In this document: positions 59,821 through 64,000 of the stretch, one piece after another
How positions within the stretch are numbered: the first letter of the stretch is position 1
How the letters are laid out: each line of letters opens with the position of its first letter
The notes under the pieces: model-generated
The model's input: only the letters and a program-made list of their open reading frames with translations
Databases searched by the model: none
Told to the model about the DNA's origin: nothing
Position numbers and translations under genes: made by a program
Origin: Pedobacter frigoris
Lineage (GTDB): Bacteria > Bacteroidota > Bacteroidia > Sphingobacteriales > Sphingobacteriaceae
NCBI RefSeq assembly: GCF_005116445.1
Contig: NZ_SWBQ01000002.1
Location: 186,001-250,000, forward strand
Length of the DNA stretch: 64,000 bases
Reading direction: 5' to 3'

Positions 59821-60270
59821 GATTTACGATATTAGAATTACGATTGAAGATTTATGAATAGCGAACTTCTAAAACAAAGAACAAAAGCATATTCAATATC
59901 AATCGCTAAATTTATAATTGATTTACCAGTCAATATTATTAATAGAAATTATTCAAATCAGCTAATTAGGTGTTCAAGCTCTGTAGGTGCAAATTATCGG
60001 GCAGCATGCAGAGCAAAATCAACTGCTGATTTTTTAAATAAATTGAAGATTGTTGAAGAGGAATTAGATGAAACTATGTTTTTTCTGGAACTATTGAAGG
60101 AATTTAATCCAGCTTTAGTTCCAGAAATTAAAAAAAACTGGGATGAAGGAAATGAGCTGTTATCTATTATTGTTGCCTCAATTATGACAATACGTAACAA
60201 AGCACAAATTCTAAAATCATAAATTAAACGGTAGCAATATTCGTAAATCAAAAATCAAAAATCGTAAATC
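59821..60270 (+). mobile_element. Insertion-like unit bounded by GATTTACGAT inverted repeats, carrying a four-helix-bundle gene
   Basis: A perfect 10-bp terminal inverted repeat, GATTTACGAT at 59821-59830 and ATCGTAAATC at 60261-60270, bounds a 450-bp unit between mreB and mreC. Further AT-rich variants (TTACGATTGAAGATTTATGA, TCGTAAATCAAAAATC) lie inside each end. It starts 3 bp past the mreB stop and ends 3 bp before the mreC ATG, so the mreC leader is made of this repeat. No transposase is encoded. Confidence 0.5.
59854..60222 (+). CDS. Four-helix-bundle protein (S23-like, TIGR02436)
   Basis: 122-aa helical protein of the family first seen in 23S rRNA intervening sequences. SYSISIAKFIIDLP-like start (AYSISIAKFIIDLPVNI), the signature NQLIRCSSSVGANYRAACRA and DFLNKLKIVEEELDETMFFL are typical. 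Function unknown. In Bacteroidota such genes appear in diverse positions, often with AT-rich repeats; here it interrupts the conserved mreB-mreC neighbourhood. Confidence 0.88.
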   Translation: MNSELLKQRTKAYSISIAKFIIDLPVNIINRNYSNQLIRCSSSVGANYRAACRAKSTADFLNKLKIVEEELDETMFFLELLKEFNPALVPEIKKNWDEGNELLSIIVASIMTIRNKAQILKS

Positions 60271-60273
60271 AAA

Positions 60274-61113
60274 ATGCGTAACCTTTGGATCTTCATAAGC
60301 AGATATAACGCGTTTTTCTTTTTCATCATTTTCTTTTCCTTAGGTATATTCCTGACGATAAAAAACAACGCTTACCAGCGCAGTGTAACGGTAAACTCTA
60401 CCAATAAGGTAGTGGGTGATGTTTACAATAACCTCAATGTCTTAAAGAAATACATCAACCTGGGTACGGTGAATGATAGTCTGGCTGCTGAAAATGCCAA
60501 ACTGAAAACTACCATTCTTGCAATGCAGCATGTCGATACGGCTAAGGATGTCCTTGTAAAAGATACTGCCGGCGTACCTCAATATACTTATTTGTCGGCA
60601 CGGGTAATTAAGAATTCCATTACCAACCGTAATAACTTCATCACCATCAACAAAGGTAAAGCAGATGGCCTCGCGGAAGGCATGCCGGTGATTTCGCCGG
60701 GAAGAGGTGTTGTAGGTTCTATCAAAGATGTTTCAGAGCACCTGGCAACCATTCAATCGCTGTTGCACAAAAACACCTACATCAGCGTAAGTGTAAAGAA
60801 CACAAAAGCTTTTGGTTCAATGGTCTGGGGAGAAAACAATTTTGATTACAGAAAAGCGCAGATCAAAGAGATTCCTAATCATTTTAAACTGAAACTGAAG
60901 GATACCATCATTACTTCGATGTATTCCAAATACCCTTTGGGTACTTTAGTGGGTGTAGTAAGCAATCCGGGCATTTCACAGGGAGAGAATTTTAAAACTG
61001 TAGAAGTGACCTTGTTTAACGATTTCAGCTCCTTACAATATGTATATGTGATTAAGAATAAATTTGCAAAAGAACAGGAAGAATTAGAAGCAAAATTGCC
61101 GAATGAACAGTAA
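60274..61113 (+). CDS. mreC: Rod shape-determining protein MreC
   Basis: Periplasmic elongasome scaffold, 279 aa. One membrane segment near the start (NAFFFFIIFFSLGIFLTI), a short coiled coil (VNDSLAAENAKLKTTILAMQ) and the beta-barrel MreC domain (NNFITINKGKADGLAEGMPV, GRGVVGSIKDVSEHLATI). Its end overlaps the start of mreD by 11 bp. Confidence 0.95.
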   Translation: MRNLWIFISRYNAFFFFIIFFSLGIFLTIKNNAYQRSVTVNSTNKVVGDVYNNLNVLKKYINLGTVNDSLAAENAKLKTTILAMQHVDTAKDVLVKDTAGVPQYTYLSARVIKNSITNRNNFITINKGKADGLAEGMPVISPGRGVVGSIKDVSEHLATIQSLLHKNTYISVSVKNTKAFGSMVWGENNFDYRKAQIKEIPNHFKLKLKDTIITSMYSKYPLGTLVGVVSNPGISQGENFKTVEVTLFNDFSSLQYVYVIKNKFAKEQEELEAKLPNEQ

Positions 61114-61618
61114 ATTAATATTGGTAAATATAGTACGGTGGTTTGTACTCCTTTTGTTTCAGATCCTCTTGCTGAGGAACCTGAGCTTCTACAACATGGC
61201 CACACCTTTTGTATATGTGTTATTCTTGTTGCTGCTTCCTTTTGGTATTCCCAATCTGTTGCTTTACCTGATTGCATTTATTACAGGGCTTACACTGGAT
61301 GCGTTTTATGATACGTTGGGTGTACATACCGCCGCCTGCGTGATGCTTGCTTTTGTGAGGATCTCATTTATTGCAGTTACGGTAAACCGTGATGGCTTTG
61401 ATGAGCCGGAGCCTACTCTTGGTAATATGGGATTTAAATGGTTCCTGTTTTATGCGGTCCTGTGTGTATTCTCACATCATATTGTACTGTTCTTTTTAGA
61501 GACCTTCAGGCTTACTGAATTTTCTTACACGCTTTTGAGGAGCTTGACGAGCAGCATCTTTACGCTTTTTGTGGTTATACTGATAGAGTTTATATTTTAC
61601 AACAGAAAGGCGCGCTAA
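61103..61618 (+). CDS. mreD: Rod shape-determining protein MreD
   Basis: 171-aa membrane protein of the elongasome with about five hydrophobic segments (FVLLLFQILLLRNLSFY, FVYVLFLLLLPFGIPNLLLY, ITGLTLDAFYDTLGVHTAAC, FLFYAVLCVFSHHIVLFFLE, FTLFVVILIEFIFY). GLTLDAFYDTLGVH is a helpful family mark. The overlaps with mreC and mrdA (ATGG sharing at 61618) indicate translational coupling. Confidence 0.88.
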   Translation: MNSKLILVNIVRWFVLLLFQILLLRNLSFYNMATPFVYVLFLLLLPFGIPNLLLYLIAFITGLTLDAFYDTLGVHTAACVMLAFVRISFIAVTVNRDGFDEPEPTLGNMGFKWFLFYAVLCVFSHHIVLFFLETFRLTEFSYTLLRSLTSSIFTLFVVILIEFIFYNRKAR

Positions 61619-63603
61619 TGGACAATTACAATCTGTTTAACCGAAAATACGTGATACAGGGGTTATTCATTGCAATTGGCCTTATTTTACTCGGCACTTT
61701 ATTTTATATACAGGTTTATAGCGATAAGTATTTCCTCTCTGCTAAAAGTAATGTCTTGCGCCCTATTTATACTTTTCCGGCACGAGGGGTTATCCTGGAC
61801 CGCAAGGAAAGGATTTTGGTTCAGAATGAGCCTGTTTACGATTTGATGGCCATTCCTAATGATGTTCCGGAATTTGATACAGTTGCGCTTTGTCAGATCA
61901 TAGGTGTAGACACTGTAAAGTTTAGAAAAAACTTCCGGAAAGCGCGTAAGCTGTCAGCATTCCAGCCCAGTATTATAGAGAAACAACTTTCGGTACAGAC
62001 TTACCAGTCCTTATCCGAACAACTCTCCAGGTTTCCAGGATTCTTTGTACAAAGCAGAACGATGAGGCAATATCCCGATAGCATTGCCGCCCATTTCCTG
62101 GGTTACATCAAAGAAGTAACACCTGACGACATTAAGAATTCCGGAGGTTATTACCGTCCCGGTGACTACAACGGAAAGATAGGTGTTGAAAAATATTATG
62201 AAACATTTCTTCGCGGGGAAAGAGGTGTAGTGAATATGCTTTATAATGCGAAGAATGTACCTAAAGGTAGTTACGCTGATGGAAAATTCGACACCGCAGC
62301 GGTTTCGGGAGATCAGTTGATTTCCTCCTTAGATGCACAACTACAAAAGCTAGGTGAGCAGCTGATGAGAAACAAAGTTGGTGCAATTGTAGCGATCGAA
62401 CCGGCTACTGGTGAATTACTGGCGTTTGTTAGCAGCCCTAGTTATGACCCCAATTTATTGGTAGGCCGCCAATCGGGAAACAATTATATGAAGATTGTCG
62501 GAGAGCCTAACAAGCCACTTACCATCCGTCCTATTAAAGGACATTATTCGCCGGGTTCCGCATTTAAGCCCCTAGATGCGCTAATTGGTTTGCAGGAAGG
62601 TGTTATTGATCCAAATACGACCTTCTACTGCCCCGGATACTTTATGGCAGGCAAGCAAAAGATCAGATGTGAACATCAGGATTTTGATATTGCCTTGAGA
62701 AGAGGTCTGGCCAGATCATGCAATACCTATGCCTGCTATGTTTTTCAAAAGCTGATTACTCAGAAAAAATATAAGAATCAGCGGATCGCTTATCAAGCCT
62801 GGTATGAAAAAGTTAAAAAGTGGGGATTAGGATCGCCGCTGGATGTTGATTTACCGTTCGAAAGAAGCGGAACGTTATATACCGCTGAACAATATAATAA
62901 GCTGTATAAAAACCGCTGGGGGTATACCAACATAATCTCCTTAGGAATTGGCCAGGGCGAAATGGCTGCCACCCCGCTTCAAATGGCCAATATAATGGCA
63001 ATCATCGCAAACAGGGGATATTATATTAAGCCCCATTTGATCAAGTCAATTGGTAAAAATCATGCCATTAAAAAAGAGTACGTAAAGAAAAACTACGTTG
63101 ATATTGAGGCAAGGCATTTTGAACCAGTCATCGATGGTATGCAGGACGCAGTAAATGCATCTTGGGGCACTGCGATTGCATCAAGGATCCCAAATATTAT
63201 CTTGTGTGGTAAAACAGGAACTGTACAGAACTCACGTGGTAAAAATCACTCTGTCTTTATTGGTTTCGCCCCAAGGGACAATCCTAAGATAGCCATTGCA
63301 GTAATAGTAGAAAATGCAGGATTTGGAAGTACCTATGCGGCTCCTATGGCAAGTTATATGGTAGAAAAATACCTTAGAGACAGCATTACAGGAAGTAGGG
63401 CACAGGAAGTAGAATGGATGAAGAAAAAAGTAATGTTACCAGACCCACCCAAACCCAAAATCAAACCCGGCACAAAGCTTACGGATTCTACAAAAAAAGA
63501 CACTACAGGTAAAGTTCCGGTTAGTCCCGCCACTCCTGTTAAGCGTGTCATTTCAGATGTAAAGCCAACTAATTTAACAAAGCAAGTAACCAGTACAAAA
63601 TGA
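61618..63603 (+). CDS. mrdA: Penicillin-binding protein 2 (elongasome transpeptidase)
   Basis: Class B transpeptidase that cross-links peptidoglycan of the cell cylinder together with RodA. 661 aa: one membrane anchor (VIQGLFIAIGLILLGTLFYI), a pedestal domain (FPARGVILDRKERILVQNEP), and the transpeptidase domain with SxxK in SPGSAFKPLDALI, SxN in RSCNTYACY and KTG in LCGKTGTVQNS. The last 60 residues are a Lys/Pro/Thr-rich tail. Its stop overlaps the rodA start (ATGA). Confidence 0.96.
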   Translation: MDNYNLFNRKYVIQGLFIAIGLILLGTLFYIQVYSDKYFLSAKSNVLRPIYTFPARGVILDRKERILVQNEPVYDLMAIPNDVPEFDTVALCQIIGVDTVKFRKNFRKARKLSAFQPSIIEKQLSVQTYQSLSEQLSRFPGFFVQSRTMRQYPDSIAAHFLGYIKEVTPDDIKNSGGYYRPGDYNGKIGVEKYYETFLRGERGVVNMLYNAKNVPKGSYADGKFDTAAVSGDQLISSLDAQLQKLGEQLMRNKVGAIVAIEPATGELLAFVSSPSYDPNLLVGRQSGNNYMKIVGEPNKPLTIRPIKGHYSPGSAFKPLDALIGLQEGVIDPNTTFYCPGYFMAGKQKIRCEHQDFDIALRRGLARSCNTYACYVFQKLITQKKYKNQRIAYQAWYEKVKKWGLGSPLDVDLPFERSGTLYTAEQYNKLYKNRWGYTNIISLGIGQGEMAATPLQMANIMAIIANRGYYIKPHLIKSIGKNHAIKKEYVKKNYVDIEARHFEPVIDGMQDAVNASWGTAIASRIPNIILCGKTGTVQNSRGKNHSVFIGFAPRDNPKIAIAVIVENAGFGSTYAAPMASYMVEKYLRDSITGSRAQEVEWMKKKVMLPDPPKPKIKPGTKLTDSTKKDTTGKVPVSPATPVKRVISDVKPTNLTKQVTSTK

Positions 63604-64000
63604 ACAATCAGCAAGGAAACCGTTTCTTCTTTAATGTAGATTGGATCACCATTCTGATTTACATGGCACTTTGTACCATTGGCTTTGTGAATATTTACGC
63701 TTCTTTATACAATGAGGCAAATACGTCGATGTTCAACTTTTCAACTGATTCAGGAAAACAGCTGATTTTTATACTCGCCGGACTTGTTCTTGGATTTTCC
63801 ATATTGTTATTTGACGCCAAGTTTTTCAGTGTCTTCTCTCCCATTGTTTATGGCGTAACAATGTTTTTGCTTATTGTGGTGCTTTTTGTCGGGAAAAAAA
63901 TCGGTGGAAACCAAGCCTGGATACCTCTCCCGGGTGGTTTTAGATTGCAGCCTTCGGAGTTTGCAAAATTTGGAACGGCACTGCTACTTGCTAGATACAT
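63600..64000 (+). CDS. rodA: Rod shape-determining protein RodA (partial, 3' end outside window)
   Basis: SEDS-family peptidoglycan glycosyltransferase, first 133 codons only. It begins MNNQQGNRFFFNVDWITILI and shows three hydrophobic segments plus the SEDS signature stretch GGNQAWIPLPGGFRLQPSEF and AKFGTALLLARY. It overlaps the mrdA stop by 4 bp, the usual mrdA-rodA pairing. Confidence 0.95.
   Translation, partial: MNNQQGNRFFFNVDWITILIYMALCTIGFVNIYASLYNEANTSMFNFSTDSGKQLIFILAGLVLGFSILLFDAKFFSVFSPIVYGVTMFLLIVVLFVGKKIGGNQAWIPLPGGFRLQPSEFAKFGTALLLARY

Overview
The window is a chromosomal segment of a Bacteroidota bacterium, most likely of the family Sphingobacteriaceae (Pedobacter-like). The evidence is Bacteroidetes-type promoters (TTTG, about 19 bp, TAnnTTTG) in front of several genes, an ECF sigma / FecR / SusC-type receptor trio with the long SusC N-terminus common in Pedobacter, and typical Bacteroidota families (DUF3467, DUF6266, IS1096-passenger TnpR, fused OlsF-like acyltransferase). 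Genus and species are inference.

Layout. 1-5000: a transenvelope signalling trio on the minus strand (sigma, anti-sigma, STN-containing TonB receptor cut by the window edge), preceded by an unusual 11-bp-phased inverted ACCT/AGGT array. 5-15.5 kb: housekeeping genes gyrB, an OmpH/Skp-like lipoprotein, guanine deaminase, EcsC, HslR, dapD, a glycosyltransferase, tsaC, cca, an IS1096-passenger-like gene, miaA and DUF3467. 15.6-30.7 kb: the translation/transcription block read on the minus strand: rpsU, xerC, hpf, then four tRNAs, tuf, tRNA-Trp, secE, nusG, rplKAJL, rpoB and rpoC. 30.8-38 kb: mixed metabolic and unknown genes, including a membrane P-loop ATPase, a LuxR-type regulator, apt, a helix-hairpin-helix protein and a two-domain acyltransferase. 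38-43.7 kb: a secreted transglutaminase-like protein, a beta-helix lipoprotein and a TonB receptor that share 11-bp-phased TTA/GTTAAC direct repeats like the operators of PhoB/OmpR-family regulators. 43.7-50.3 kb: Mpo1-like gene, rny, zapA, a coiled-coil gene, pheT, radC and rpsT. 50.4-53.4 kb: a decayed accessory island (two broken DUF6266-type genes, three-segment membrane protein, CHAP-type amidase, a 55-aa gene, gene remnants and a GC-rich nested palindrome). 53.5-64 kb: purN, a TonB receptor whose leader encodes a 14-aa peptide ending in three cysteines, purH, and the rod-shape operon mreB-mreC-mreD-mrdA-rodA, into which a four-helix-bundle gene bounded by short inverted repeats is inserted.

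Most interesting signals: (1) the paired operators of the TonB receptor and beta-helix lipoprotein, each with five repeats at 11-bp spacing starting the same distance from a -7 element, which suggests a co-regulated and possibly phosphate-starvation uptake pair; (2) the Cys-Cys-Cys-stop leader peptide upstream of the second TonB receptor; (3) the phased palindromic array upstream of the ECF sigma gene; (4) the decaying DUF6266/CHAP/membrane-protein cassette. No CRISPR array, rRNA operon, intact insertion sequence or intact prophage was seen.
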